DNA of 64,000 nt from Enterobacter sp. SA187 (GCF_001888805.2 NZ_CP019113.1:1674001-1738000); one strand, 5' to 3'. Numbered from the stretch's first letter, positions 24,839 to 33,557 are shown. Notes: a model not told the origin generated them from the letters alone. Program-made: numbers and translations.

Positions 24839-25774
24839 TTACAGAACCAAATCGCGATTAAGAACCAGCGCCAGCAGCGCCTGGCGGGCAAAGATGCCGT
24901 TACCGGCCTGCTGGAAGTACCAGGCGTGCGGGGTTTTATCGACATCGGTGTGGATCTCATCCACGCGCGGCAGCGGGTGCAGCACTTTCATATTGGCGCG
25001 CGCATGCGTTAAGTCGCTGGCGCGCAGTACAAACTGCGCCTTCACGTTGGCGTATTCCGACGGATCCAGGCGCTCTTTCTGCACGCGGGTCATATAGAGA
25101 ATGTCCACTTCCGGCATCACCTCGTCGATGCTGTCATGCACGCTCCACGCAATGCCCTTTTCGTCGAGCATATCCAGAATGTACTGCGGCATCGCAAGTG
25201 CTGCAGGCGCGATAAACAGGAAGCGGTTGCCGCTGAATTTCGCCAGCGCCTGCGCCAGCGAGTGCACGGTGCGGCCATATTTCAGATCGCCGACCATCGC
25301 GATATTCAGATTTTCCAGGCGGCCCTGGGTTTCCTGAATGGTAAACAAGTCGAGCAGGGTCTGGGTCGGATGCTGGTTCGAGCCATCCCCGGCATTCAGT
25401 ACCGGAATGCCGCCGGAAAACTCCGTCGCCAGCCGCGCCGCGCCCTCCTGCGGGTGACGCATGACAATCGCATCGACATAGGTGCTGATCACCGAAATGG
25501 TGTCTGCCAGCGTTTCGCCTTTTTTACCCAGCGAGGTGTTGCTGCTATCGGAGAAGCCGACCACGCTGGCCCCTAAGCGGTGCATGGAGGTTTCAAAAGA
25601 GAGGCGGGTGCGCGTGGAGGCCTCAAAAAAGCAGCTGGCGATCACTTTGTGCTTAAGCAGCTCCGGTTGCGGCGTGGCCTTCAGTCTGGCGGCGGTTGCC
25701 AGCACCAGTTCCAGTTCTTCGCGACTGAGATCATTTATGGAAATGATATGTTTTTGATAGAGCGGATTAGCCAT
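24839..25774 (-). CDS. pyrB: aspartate carbamoyltransferase catalytic chain
   Basis: This enzyme makes N-carbamoyl-L-aspartate, the committed step of pyrimidine synthesis. The 311-residue protein has the carbamoyl-phosphate motif STRTR at 53-57, HPTQTLLDLFTI and the aspartate-binding MTRVQKER region. Start ATG 25774 gives the family N-terminus MANPLYQKHIIS and follows GGAGAG. The pyrL leader and attenuator precede it. Confidence 0.98.
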   Translation of the reverse strand: MANPLYQKHIISINDLSREELELVLATAARLKATPQPELLKHKVIASCFFEASTRTRLSFETSMHRLGASVVGFSDSSNTSLGKKGETLADTISVISTYVDAIVMRHPQEGAARLATEFSGGIPVLNAGDGSNQHPTQTLLDLFTIQETQGRLENLNIAMVGDLKYGRTVHSLAQALAKFSGNRFLFIAPAALAMPQYILDMLDEKGIAWSVHDSIDEVMPEVDILYMTRVQKERLDPSEYANVKAQFVLRASDLTHARANMKVLHPLPRVDEIHTDVDKTPHAWYFQQAGNGIFARQALLALVLNRDLVL

Positions 25775-25913
25775 CGTTCTCTCCTGACGCCTGCGCAAAA
25801 AAAAGCCCCTCAATAAGAGGGGCTGTGAATATCGTGAGCAACGGGAAGAAAAACGGCAGGCCTGCGTCTGTTTTCAGACGCGGTAAGACGCGATGTCGTA
25901 CGCAGTTGACCAT
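25767..25913 (-). CDS. pyrL: pyrBI operon leader peptide PyrL
   Basis: The 48-codon leader MVNCVRHRVLPRLKTDAGLP... closely matches E. coli PyrL (44 aa). Ribosomes translating it close behind RNA polymerase at low UTP prevent formation of the attenuator hairpin inside its own coding region. Here the frame continues through the hairpin and its U tract (FF codons) and ends at TAA inside the second and third codons of pyrB, an 8-base overlap. E. coli PyrL stops before pyrB. Confidence 0.88.
   Translation of the reverse strand: MVNCVRHRVLPRLKTDAGLPFFFPLLTIFTAPLIEGLFFAQASGENDG
25797..25824 (-). terminator. pyrBI attenuator
   Basis: On the minus strand, an 8-bp stem AGCCCCTC/GAGGGGCT with loop TTATT is followed by eight T residues. 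It is located between the PyrL start and pyrB, exactly where the UTP-sensitive attenuator lies in E. coli. Confidence 0.92.
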
Positions 25914-25939
25914 GCTTTCCTCCCGGCAAATTGCCCGGC

Positions 25940-25967
25940 ATTATACTCAGCTGCTTTTGTGGATCAA
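25940..25967 (-). promoter_or_regulatory. pyrLBI promoter
   Basis: On the minus strand, TTGATC (25962-25967) and TATAAT (25940-25945) are 16 bp apart. They lie about 27 bp upstream of the PyrL start codon. Confidence 0.75.
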
Positions 25968-26013
25968 GTGATTCAATGCACGATTTGTATAAGGCAAACG
26001 GTTATTTTGCATA

Positions 26014-26493
26014 TCAATGCATTCTTAACAGATAATTAACGCGTTTATGCACCAGTGCGGTACGCGAGACATCCCGTGGCGCGACCCAGACAATGTTGCT
26101 GCTCGCCACCACGCCGAGAATGTCCGGGATCGCATGATAATCCAGTATCCTGGCGACGGCGCGCCCGTATCCGGCGGCGGTATGGATAAGGATAAACTCA
26201 CTATTGTGCTCAACGCTGACCACCATTTCCGACACGGATCGCGCGGCATCGGGTGCCGGGCGTAACTGTGGATTCACGGAATAAATCTTTTGTCCTTTCG
26301 CGTTGCGTATTTTTATCACGCCCAGCAGCTTTAACAGCCGCGAAACGGTGGACTGACTGATGCTGTCAAAACCATGCAGCTGTAAATCGCGGCGGATCGC
26401 CTCCTGCGATAAATAGCTTTTCTCCACAATAAGACGCTGGCAGACAGCGAGCTGAAGTTGCTCTCTGGCGGTGCATTCTGCGTATTCCTTCAT
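26014..26493 (-). CDS. ArgR-family regulator of the arginine deiminase operon
   Basis: This 159-residue ArgR paralog has an N-terminal winged helix (about 15-70) with SQEAIRRDLQLHGFDSISQSTVSRLLKLLG. The C-terminal arginine-binding and hexamerisation domain includes HTAAGYGRAVARILD. The housekeeping argR lies elsewhere in enteric bacteria (near mdh), so this is a second copy dedicated to the arc operon, as in the Salmonella arginine deiminase locus. It is the last gene of the minus-strand arc cluster. ATG 26493 follows GGAATA and yields the family start. Confidence 0.88.
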   Translation of the reverse strand: MKEYAECTAREQLQLAVCQRLIVEKSYLSQEAIRRDLQLHGFDSISQSTVSRLLKLLGVIKIRNAKGQKIYSVNPQLRPAPDAARSVSEMVVSVEHNSEFILIHTAAGYGRAVARILDYHAIPDILGVVASSNIVWVAPRDVSRTALVHKRVNYLLRMH

Positions 26494-26549
26494 CGTTTTA
26501 TTCCAGTTAGTTGCCAAAATGCCCGGTGGCGCGCGCCATCCGGCGAAAA

Positions 26550-27953
26550 CTAGAGCAGGGCGCCAAGACTTAACACAACGGTGATCACCACCGTCAGGAT
26601 CAACAGCAAGGGCGCAACCCACTTCAGGTAACGCACATAAGGTACGCGCGCAATGGCCAGGCCGCCCATCACAACGGCAGAGGTGGGTGTGATCAGATTC
26701 ACAATGCCGGAGGCGGACTGGTAGGCCGTGACCACCAGATCGCGATTGACGTTAGCGAAATCCGCCAGCGGCGCCATGATCGGCATGGTCAGCACCGCCA
26801 GACCCGAGGACGACGGCACCAGGAAAGAGAGCACCACTTCCAGCCAGTACATGACATTGATAAAGGCGACGGTGGACAGCCCGCTCACCATCCCTTCGGC
26901 GCTGTGCAGAATGGTATGGGTGATCATGCCTTTATCCATGATCACCACGATGCCGCGCGCGATGCCGATGATCAACGCCACGCCGAGCAGATCCCGCGCG
27001 CCGTTGATAAAGGTGGAGGTCAGCTCCTCTTCGCTCATGCGGGCAATCAGCCCGACGATAATCGCCGCCGCCAGAAACACCGCCGAGATCTCCGCCATCC
27101 ACCAGCCGAGCACCGCCACGCCGTAGATCATTACCGCGAAGGCGAGGGCGAAGATCACGAGGATAAGTTTGCGCACCGGGGTGAATTCCAGCATCTCCTG
27201 CGGCTTATCGCCAAGAAAATGCGCGCGGTTTTCGTCAAGCTTATCCGCCACGATGGAGCTGGCCGGATCCTGGCGCACTTTACGGGCATAACGCATCACC
27301 CAGGCCACGCAGATCAGCCAGCCTACCGCCAGCAACAGCACGCGCAGTAAGATGCCGTTGGTAAAGGGGATCCCGGCGGCGTTGGCGGCGATCACCGTGG
27401 CAAAGGGATTGATGGTGGATCCGAGCGTGCCGATCCCCGCGCCAAGCAGAATGGTTGAAGCAGCCACCACCGGATCAAAACGCGCCGCCAGCATCACCGG
27501 CACCAGCAGGGTGTAAAACGGCAGCGACTCTTCCGCCATGCCGTAGATGGTGCCGCCCGCAGCGAACAGGCCCATCAGGATCGGGATCATCCACTCTTCG
27601 TGGCCGTGCAGTTTCAGGGTGACGCGGGCGATCCCGGCATCGATCGCCCCGGTTTTGGTGACGATCCCCAGAAAGCCGCCGATGATCAGAATAAAGAGCG
27701 CCACGTCTATCGCGCCCGCCTGGCCGGTGACGGGATCGTACAGCCCGCCGATGGGGGCCATCAGCACGGCAACCAGCCCCTGCGGATGGGCGGCGACCTG
27801 CGCGTAGGTGCCGGCCACCGGCACTTCTTTGCCGAGGGTCTCGTTCATCATCATCTGATACTGCCCGGCGGGGACGATCCAGCTCAGGGCGGCGACCAGC
27901 GCGATGAGGATAAATAAAATGGTGTAAGCGGAAGGAAATTTGAACTTGCCCAT
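26550..27953 (-). CDS. YfcC/ArcD-like inner-membrane transporter
   Basis: This 467-residue polytopic membrane protein of the YfcC/DcuC-related family has about eleven to twelve spans. Its start FKFPSAYTILFILIALVAALSWIVPAGQY is typical of the family. Glycine/serine re-entrant loops GSTINPFATVIAANAAG and SSSGLAVLTMPIMAPLAD look like twin substrate hairpins. Position inside the arc operon suggests arginine/ornithine exchange, the ArcD role, although it is not of the classical ArcD (APC) family. The substrate is inferred from context only. Confidence 0.85.
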   Translation of the reverse strand: MGKFKFPSAYTILFILIALVAALSWIVPAGQYQMMMNETLGKEVPVAGTYAQVAAHPQGLVAVLMAPIGGLYDPVTGQAGAIDVALFILIIGGFLGIVTKTGAIDAGIARVTLKLHGHEEWMIPILMGLFAAGGTIYGMAEESLPFYTLLVPVMLAARFDPVVAASTILLGAGIGTLGSTINPFATVIAANAAGIPFTNGILLRVLLLAVGWLICVAWVMRYARKVRQDPASSIVADKLDENRAHFLGDKPQEMLEFTPVRKLILVIFALAFAVMIYGVAVLGWWMAEISAVFLAAAIIVGLIARMSEEELTSTFINGARDLLGVALIIGIARGIVVIMDKGMITHTILHSAEGMVSGLSTVAFINVMYWLEVVLSFLVPSSSGLAVLTMPIMAPLADFANVNRDLVVTAYQSASGIVNLITPTSAVVMGGLAIARVPYVRYLKWVAPLLLILTVVITVVLSLGALL

Positions 27954-28003
27954 GGGGTGATCTCCCTGTGCGGGCGCGCCAGCTCACCGGCGCGCCCGGA
28001 TAA

Positions 28004-29008
28004 TTACTCGCCGAGTGTCGCCACCATGACCGCTTTAATGGTGTGCATTCTGTTTTCTGCTTCGTCGAAAACGATGGAGTTCGCCGACTCAAACACCTCT
28101 TCGGTGACTTCCAGCCCCTTCAGCCCGTAGGCGATTTCGATTTCCCGGCCCATGGTGGTGTGCTCGTTATGGAACGCGGGCAGGCAGTGCATAAATTTGA
28201 CGTTCGGGTTACCGGTGGCTTTCACGACGGCGCTGTTGACCTGGTAAGGTTTCATCAGGCTGACGCGCTCGGCCCAGGCTTCTTTCGGTTCGCCCATCGA
28301 CACCCAGACGTCGGTGTAGAGAAAATCAACGCCGTTGACGCCTTCTTCGACGTCCTCCGTCAGCATGATGCGCGCGCCGGTTTCGCGGGCGATAGCGCGG
28401 CACTGCGCCACCAGCGCCTCTTCCGGCCAGAAGGCGCGGGGCGCGACCAGACGGATGTCCATGCCCATTTTCGCTGCGCCCACCATCAGGTCATTGCCCA
28501 TGTTGTTACGTGCATCACCCAGATAGGCGAAGCGCAGTTCCGGCAGGGTCTTGCCCGGCGCATGTTCCAGCATGGTCATCAGGTCGGCGAGGATCTGCGT
28601 GGGGTGAAATTCGTTGGTCAGGCCGTTCCATACCGGCACGCCCGCGAATTCGCCCAGTTCTTCGACAATGGCCTGGCCGTAGCCGCGGTATTCAATGCCG
28701 TCATACATGCGTCCCAGCACGCGGGCGGTGTCTTTCATCGACTCTTTGTGGCCGATCTGCGAACCGGACGGGCCGATATAGGTGACCTGCGCGCCCTGAT
28801 CGAAGGCCGCCACTTCAAAGGCGCAGCGGGTGCGGGTGGAGGTTTTTTCAAAAATCAGCGCAATGTTTTTCCCGGTCAGGGTTGGCTGTTCACGTCCGGC
28901 TTTTTTGGCGGCTTTCAGTTCGATGGCCAGATCGATCAGCGACTGGATCTCCGCCGGGGTGTAATCCAGCAGCTTGAGGAAATTGCGGTTTTTCAGGGAG
29001 TGGGACAT
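28004..29008 (-). CDS. arcB: catabolic ornithine carbamoyltransferase
   Basis: This 334-residue enzyme has the carbamoyl-phosphate motif STRTRC in FEKTSTRTRCAFEVAAFD, the HPTQ loop and HCLPAFHNEHT with the catalytic cysteine. In the arginine deiminase route it phosphorolyses citrulline to ornithine and carbamoyl phosphate. It is called catabolic because it stands between arcC and the transporter. The anabolic paralog argI is 3.5 kb away. Sequence alone does not prove the direction of the reaction. Confidence 0.93.
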   Translation of the reverse strand: MSHSLKNRNFLKLLDYTPAEIQSLIDLAIELKAAKKAGREQPTLTGKNIALIFEKTSTRTRCAFEVAAFDQGAQVTYIGPSGSQIGHKESMKDTARVLGRMYDGIEYRGYGQAIVEELGEFAGVPVWNGLTNEFHPTQILADLMTMLEHAPGKTLPELRFAYLGDARNNMGNDLMVGAAKMGMDIRLVAPRAFWPEEALVAQCRAIARETGARIMLTEDVEEGVNGVDFLYTDVWVSMGEPKEAWAERVSLMKPYQVNSAVVKATGNPNVKFMHCLPAFHNEHTTMGREIEIAYGLKGLEVTEEVFESANSIVFDEAENRMHTIKAVMVATLGE

Positions 29009-29032
29009 AAGTATTTCCTTATTCAGTTTTTA

Positions 29033-29103
29033 ACGCCTGATGGCGGCTGCGCCTTATCCGGCCTACAGGCCGTAGGCCGGATAAGGCGCAGCCGCCATCC
29101 GGC
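29033..29103. repeat. BIME between arcC and arcB
   Basis: Two almost mirror-image REP units (gatggcggctgcgccttatccggcc and ggccggataaggcgcagccgccatc) are joined by taca. They form a long near-perfect inverted repeat inside the arc operon. It could strongly stabilise the upstream mRNA or lower arcB expression. Confidence 0.88.
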
Positions 29104-29119
29104 AAAAGGGTATGAAGGC

Positions 29120-30031
29120 TTAATGCCGGATCAACGTACCTTTCTCACCGGCGAGGATCGCCGGGCCGTCCGTCAGCGCGCCTATCCCGGCGATGCCGTG
29201 GCACTCGTCGACAAAACGGCAACAGGCGGCGACTTTCGGCCCCATGGATCCGGCATCAAAGGTCATTCCGTTAAGCTGTTCTGGCGTGACCTGGGTGAGC
29301 GGGCGCTGGGCTGGCGTGCCCCAGCCGACATAGACCGCATCGGCATCGGTGAGGATCAGCAGCGCATCGGCTTCGATCTGCCGCGCCAGCAGAGCCGCGG
29401 AGAGATCTTTGTCGATCACCGCCTCGATGCCGTGGTAGCCGTCGGCTTTCTCCACCACCGGCACGCCGCCGCCGCCGTTGCAGATCACCAGATGGTCACG
29501 GCCGATCAGCGCGTTAATGGCATCGCGCTCGACGATGCGCCGGGGCTGCGGCGAGGGCACCACGCGGCGGAAATAATTCCCGTCGGCTTTGAAGGTCCAG
29601 TCTTTTTCCGCTTTCAGTGCGGCGGCCTGGGCTTCGTCATACACCGGGCCGATGTATTTGGTCGGCTGGCGGAAGGCCGGATCGGCGGCGTCCACTTCCA
29701 CCTGCGTGAGCAGCACGCTGATCTCCCGCTGCGGCAGCAGGTTTTTCAGCGCCTGTTGCAGCATGTAGCCAATCATTCCCTGGCTTTCCGCGCCCAGCAC
29801 ATCCAGCGGGTAGGGCGTGACCTTGTCATAGGCGCTGTTTTGCAGCGCCAGCAGGCCCACCTGCGGCCCGTTGCCGTGCACCAGCACCACGCGCCAGTCG
29901 TGAGTCAGCCGGGCGATGGTCTGCGCCGCGAGCAGAATATTTTTGCGCTGAATATCGGCTTCCAGCGGCTCGCCGCGTTTTAACAGCGCATTGCCGCCGA
30001 GGGCGACGACGAGAGTGGGTTTCAGTTGCAT
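29120..30031 (-). CDS. arcC: carbamate kinase
   Basis: This 303-residue kinase transfers phosphate from carbamoyl phosphate to ADP, giving the ATP yield of the arginine deiminase pathway. It starts TLVVALGGNALLKRGEP and contains VLVHGNGPQVG and VICNGGGGVPVV, the amino-acid-kinase nucleotide and phosphate loops. ATG 30031 follows TAAGGAGA. It sits 10 bp after arcA. Confidence 0.95.
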   Translation of the reverse strand: MQLKPTLVVALGGNALLKRGEPLEADIQRKNILLAAQTIARLTHDWRVVLVHGNGPQVGLLALQNSAYDKVTPYPLDVLGAESQGMIGYMLQQALKNLLPQREISVLLTQVEVDAADPAFRQPTKYIGPVYDEAQAAALKAEKDWTFKADGNYFRRVVPSPQPRRIVERDAINALIGRDHLVICNGGGGVPVVEKADGYHGIEAVIDKDLSAALLARQIEADALLILTDADAVYVGWGTPAQRPLTQVTPEQLNGMTFDAGSMGPKVAACCRFVDECHGIAGIGALTDGPAILAGEKGTLIRH

Positions 30032-30041
30032 GGGCGTCTCC

Positions 30042-31262
30042 TTAAATGCCGTCGCGTTCAAGCGGGCAGCTCATGCAACGCGCGCCGCCGCGACCGCGGC
30101 CCAGTTCGTCGCCGGGGATTGGCAGCACGGTGATGCCTGCCTTATCGTATTTTTCGTTGGTCCAGATGTTGCGCTCATAGCCCACCACCACGCCGGGGCG
30201 CAGGGTTAACACATTGTTGGCGTCGTTCCACTGTTCGCGTTCCGCTTCAAAGGCGTCGCCGCCGGTGGTGATCAGGCGGATCTGCGTCACGCCCAGGGCT
30301 TTTTCCAGTGCAGGCAACAGGCCAGGCTCCTGTAAACGGCTGATGCCGCCGCGTCCGTCCGGGGTCAGCGTCCAGCACTGGGCGTCTTTGCGCACCACTT
30401 CCGGGTAGACGGAGAAGGTATCGACGTCTATATGGGTCATCACGGTATCGAGGTGCATACAGGAGCGGTGCTTCGGCAGTTCCACGGCGATCACCCGCTC
30501 GGCCTGGCGATGTTTAAACAGGGCGCTGGCGAGGAATTCCACCCCCTGCGGCGTGGTGCGTTCCGACATACCGATTAATACCGCGCCGCGGCCAATGACT
30601 AATACGTCACCGCCTTCGATGGTGGCATGGTCATAATTAATATTTTCATCGCCGAAGTATTTAATAAAATCGCCGTCGGCAAACTGTGGATGCCAGCGAT
30701 AAATGGCGCGCAGATTATTGGTTTCCCGCTGACGCGCCGGTTTCGCCATCGGGTTAATAGACACGCCGTTATAGATCCAGCAGGAGGTATCGCGGGTAAA
30801 TAAATGGTTAGGCAGCGGCTTCATAATAAAGTCATTCGCTGAATGGGTATCCACCACCATATTTTTAATAAAGGCCGGTATTTCGCCGTAGGTCAGGCCG
30901 CCGCTTAAACGCCGCGCCAGTTCGCGATGCGGCATATCCGCCAGCCAGCCGCGCACGTCGGCGGCAAAGGCAGGCCCGAGGCGGTAATCCGACACCTGGG
31001 TTTGCAACAGCCAGCCTTTGGCGTCCGGGACGTCCAGCGTCTGGGTGAGCAGATCGGTGAGCAGTAACACTTCCACGCCCTGATCGCGCAGCGTAGTGGC
31101 AAAAATATCGTGCTCCTCGCCTGCACGCTCAACCGATAACACGTCATCAAATAACAACTCCTGGCAATTCGATGGCGTCAGTCTTTTCAGGCTAAGATTG
31201 GGGCGATGCAACATCACGCTACGCAATTGGCCAATTTCAGAACCGACATAATGCTTTTCCAT
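30042..31262 (-). CDS. arcA: arginine deiminase
   Basis: This enzyme converts arginine to citrulline and ammonia, giving acid resistance and anaerobic energy. The 406-residue protein has the guanidino-modifying fold with FTRDTSCWIY, EGGDVLVIGRG and HLDTVMTHID. The catalytic cysteine is C396 in GGARCMSCP near the C-terminus. It is the first gene of arcACB-transporter-argR. ATG 31262 follows AAGGAATA. Confidence 0.96.
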   Translation of the reverse strand: MEKHYVGSEIGQLRSVMLHRPNLSLKRLTPSNCQELLFDDVLSVERAGEEHDIFATTLRDQGVEVLLLTDLLTQTLDVPDAKGWLLQTQVSDYRLGPAFAADVRGWLADMPHRELARRLSGGLTYGEIPAFIKNMVVDTHSANDFIMKPLPNHLFTRDTSCWIYNGVSINPMAKPARQRETNNLRAIYRWHPQFADGDFIKYFGDENINYDHATIEGGDVLVIGRGAVLIGMSERTTPQGVEFLASALFKHRQAERVIAVELPKHRSCMHLDTVMTHIDVDTFSVYPEVVRKDAQCWTLTPDGRGGISRLQEPGLLPALEKALGVTQIRLITTGGDAFEAEREQWNDANNVLTLRPGVVVGYERNIWTNEKYDKAGITVLPIPGDELGRGRGGARCMSCPLERDGI

Positions 31263-31301
31263 ATTTATTCCTTGCACTTTTTTAGAAATAAAGGGGCCAG
31301 C

Positions 31302-31326
31302 GTTATGAAAAGACTATTTTCATAAC
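31302..31326. promoter_or_regulatory. 25-bp dyad upstream of arcA
   Basis: GTTATGAAAA and TTTTCATAAC are perfect 10-bp inverted arms around GACTA. They lie 40-64 bp before the arcA start codon. This could be an operator for the local ArgR paralog or a hairpin in the leader. It does not match the standard ARG box. Confidence 0.5.
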
Positions 31327-31354
31327 CCTTCGTATTCAGGTGAATTCGGCGGTA

Positions 31355-31396
31355 ATACTAATGGCTGTCGCTATTAATAATGTGATATTGCTCACG
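31355..31396 (-). promoter_or_regulatory. CRP-like site and -10 candidate for arcA
   Basis: TGTGA-TATTGC-TCACG (31381-31396) matches the CRP consensus at 9 of 10 positions. On the minus strand, TAGTAT at 31355-31360 would be the -10 hexamer. This places CRP near -41, the class II activator position. The rest of the AT-rich 31263-31934 gap between divergent arcA and yjgK shows no gene. Confidence 0.5.
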
Positions 31397-31934
31397 TGAA
31401 ACCGGCACTGTTGAGGTTTATTTCTTATTGCATGACGGGCATCAGAGAATACTCAAATGGCTATTTTAAAGCGGTGCATTGCTACGCATTAATTGCTGTC
31501 ATTATTTTTAGTTGTTAATGTTTTGTACATTGACTCATTAATTATATTTTATCTATCATGCTGAAATTTATGGATAAAATAAAGATGTTCGCATGAATAT
31601 GCAAAATGGCTAATAAATTATTGCGGCATTAAGTCGAATTAAAAAATAAATATGAAATGGTGTGCCTGAATATGCCGTACGGCAAAATGTGAGCAGTAAG
31701 TGGTTTTTTTGATAATTACATTATTTTCAGCAGGTTGCAGAGCAAGGTGCAAAGCCGGCGCAAAAAGTTATGCAGTATTACTGCATACGCCCGGACGCAT
31801 CGTTAACAGTCTGGTAACAGGCTTGCAGATAAACATGCGTTATCGCAAATCTTTTCCATTTAGAGGTGGTGCAGCAAAAGGATTTTTCGTATAACACATA
31901 AAAATGAAACAGTGTTTTATATGAGGGGTTCATC

Positions 31935-32387
31935 ATGATCGTTGGCAACATCCATAATCTTCAGTCCTGGCTGCCGCAGGAACTGGCACAGGCTATCGAC
32001 TACGTTAAGCAGCACGTTACGGACGCAACCCCGACCGGGAAGCATGATATTGATGGCTCGCGCCTGTTTTATCTGGTGTCTGACGATATGACGCAGCCGT
32101 TCGCCGAGCGCCGCGCCGAGTATCACGCGCGCTATCTGGATATTCAGATCGTGCTGAAGGGGCAGGAAGGAATGACCTTCAGCACCCTGCCGAACGGTAC
32201 GCCGGATACCGACTGGCTGGCGGATAAGGACATCGCGTTTTTACCGGCAGGCGAGCAGGAAAAAACGGTGGTGCTGAGCGAAGGGGATTTTGTGGTGTTC
32301 TATCCGGGGGAAGTGCATAAACCGCTGTGCGCCGTAGGCGAGGCCGCGCCGGTGCGTAAAGTGGTGGTGAAACTGCTGGTGGCGTAA
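31935..32387 (+). CDS. yjgK: YhcH/YjgK/YiaL family protein
   Basis: This 150-residue cupin-fold protein aligns with E. coli YjgK over its length, with MIVGNIHNLQSWLPQEL at the start and the metal-binding-like YHARYLDIQIVLKGQEGM and GDFVVFYPGEVHKPLC. Relatives include YiaL and YhcH from sugar and sialic-acid operons, some of which act as sugar epimerases or anomerases; the role here is not known. GAGGGG precedes ATG 31935. It converges on argI. Confidence 0.93.
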   Translation: MIVGNIHNLQSWLPQELAQAIDYVKQHVTDATPTGKHDIDGSRLFYLVSDDMTQPFAERRAEYHARYLDIQIVLKGQEGMTFSTLPNGTPDTDWLADKDIAFLPAGEQEKTVVLSEGDFVVFYPGEVHKPLCAVGEAAPVRKVVVKLLVA

Positions 32388-32395
32388 TGGTATTG

Positions 32396-32482
32396 CCGGG
32401 TGGCGGCTGCGCCTGACCCGGCCTACAACATCTTCAACATCGATGTTAACCGTAGGCCCGGCAAGCTTGCGCCGCCGGGCGA
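32396..32482. repeat. BIME between yjgK and argI
   Basis: Two facing REP units (gccgggtggcggctgcgcctgacccggcc and gtaggcccggcaagc...gccgccgggc) flank about 30 bp in the gap between the convergent genes. Confidence 0.85.
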
Positions 32483-32486
32483 TACA

Positions 32487-33491
32487 TCACTCCGCCAGGG
32501 TCGCCACCATCACCGCTTTAATGGTGTGCATACGGTTTTCCGCCTGATCAAACACCACGCTGTTTGCCGATTCAAACACCTCGTCGGTGACTTCCATGCC
32601 GCCACGAAGGCCATAGGTCTCCGCCATCTGCTTGCCGAGCGTGGTCTGATCGTCATGAAACGCGGGCAGGCAGTGCAGGAATTTCACCTGCGAATTGCCG
32701 GTCAGCGTCAGCATCTGGCGGTTCACCTGGTAGCCGCGCAGTAGTGCAATGCGCTCCGCCCACTTCTCTTTGGCTTCGCCCATCGATACCCAGACGTCGG
32801 TATAGATAAAGTCAGCGCCTTTCACGCCCGCGGCGACATCTTCCGTCAGCGTGATATTGCCGCCGTTTTTCACCGCCAGCGCCGTGCACTCGGCCACCAG
32901 GCTCGCGTCCGGCCAGCAGGCTTTGGGTGCGACCAGACGCAGATCCAGCCCGACCAGCGCGGCGGCTTCCAGCATCGAGTTGCCCATGTTGTTACGCGCA
33001 TCACCGGCATATACCAGCGTCATCTCATTAAAGGCTTTGCCCGGCAGATGCTCCTGCATGGTGAGCAGATCCGCCAGCAATTGCGTCGGGTGGAATTCGT
33101 TGGTCAGGCCGTTCCATACCGGCACGCCAGCATATTCTGCCAGCGTTTCAACAACTTCCTGCCCGAAACCCCGGTACTGAATGCCGTCGTACATGCGTCC
33201 CAGCACGCGGGCGGTATCCTTAATTGATTCTTTATGCCCAATTTGACTACCGGCAGGGCCGAGATAGGTGACGCGTGCTCCCTGGTCAAATGCGGCAACT
33301 TCGAAAGAGCATCGGGTGCGGGTTGAGTCTTTTTCGAAGATGAGCGCGATGTTTTTACCAGTAAGCTGCTGTACTTCTTTACCTTTTTTCTTATCGGCTT
33401 TCAGTTGCGCGGCGAGCGCCAGCAGGGTGTGGATTTCAGCGGGTGTAAAATCGAGCAGTTTAAGAAAGTGCTTCCGGAATAATGCAGACAT
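32487..33491 (-). CDS. argI: anabolic ornithine carbamoyltransferase
   Basis: This 334-residue enzyme forms citrulline from ornithine and carbamoyl phosphate in arginine biosynthesis. Motifs are FEKDSTRTRCSFE, FHPTQLLADLLT and HCLPAFHDDQT. It is flanked by yjgK and rraB as argI is in E. coli. Tandem ARG boxes upstream support arginine repression. It is paralogous to arcB in this window. Confidence 0.96.
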   Translation of the reverse strand: MSALFRKHFLKLLDFTPAEIHTLLALAAQLKADKKKGKEVQQLTGKNIALIFEKDSTRTRCSFEVAAFDQGARVTYLGPAGSQIGHKESIKDTARVLGRMYDGIQYRGFGQEVVETLAEYAGVPVWNGLTNEFHPTQLLADLLTMQEHLPGKAFNEMTLVYAGDARNNMGNSMLEAAALVGLDLRLVAPKACWPDASLVAECTALAVKNGGNITLTEDVAAGVKGADFIYTDVWVSMGEAKEKWAERIALLRGYQVNRQMLTLTGNSQVKFLHCLPAFHDDQTTLGKQMAETYGLRGGMEVTDEVFESANSVVFDQAENRMHTIKAVMVATLAE

Positions 33492-33518
33492 ATTTCCCTC
33501 ACATGGCTTAGGCCACTT

Positions 33519-33557
33519 ATTGAATTAAAATTCACTTTATATGTGTAAATATTCATT
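33519..33557 (-). promoter_or_regulatory. tandem ARG boxes of argI
   Basis: Two 18-bp boxes, ATTGAATTAAAATTCACT (33519-33536) and TATGTGTAAATATTCATT (33540-33557), are separated by exactly 3 bp. That is the arrangement bound by one ArgR hexamer. They lie 28-66 bp before the argI start. Confidence 0.88.

Noticed and set aside
28043..29983. 646-codon open frame on the plus strand across arcB and arcC
   Set aside because: Shadow of two recognised genes on the other strand; no ribosome site or recognisable domains.
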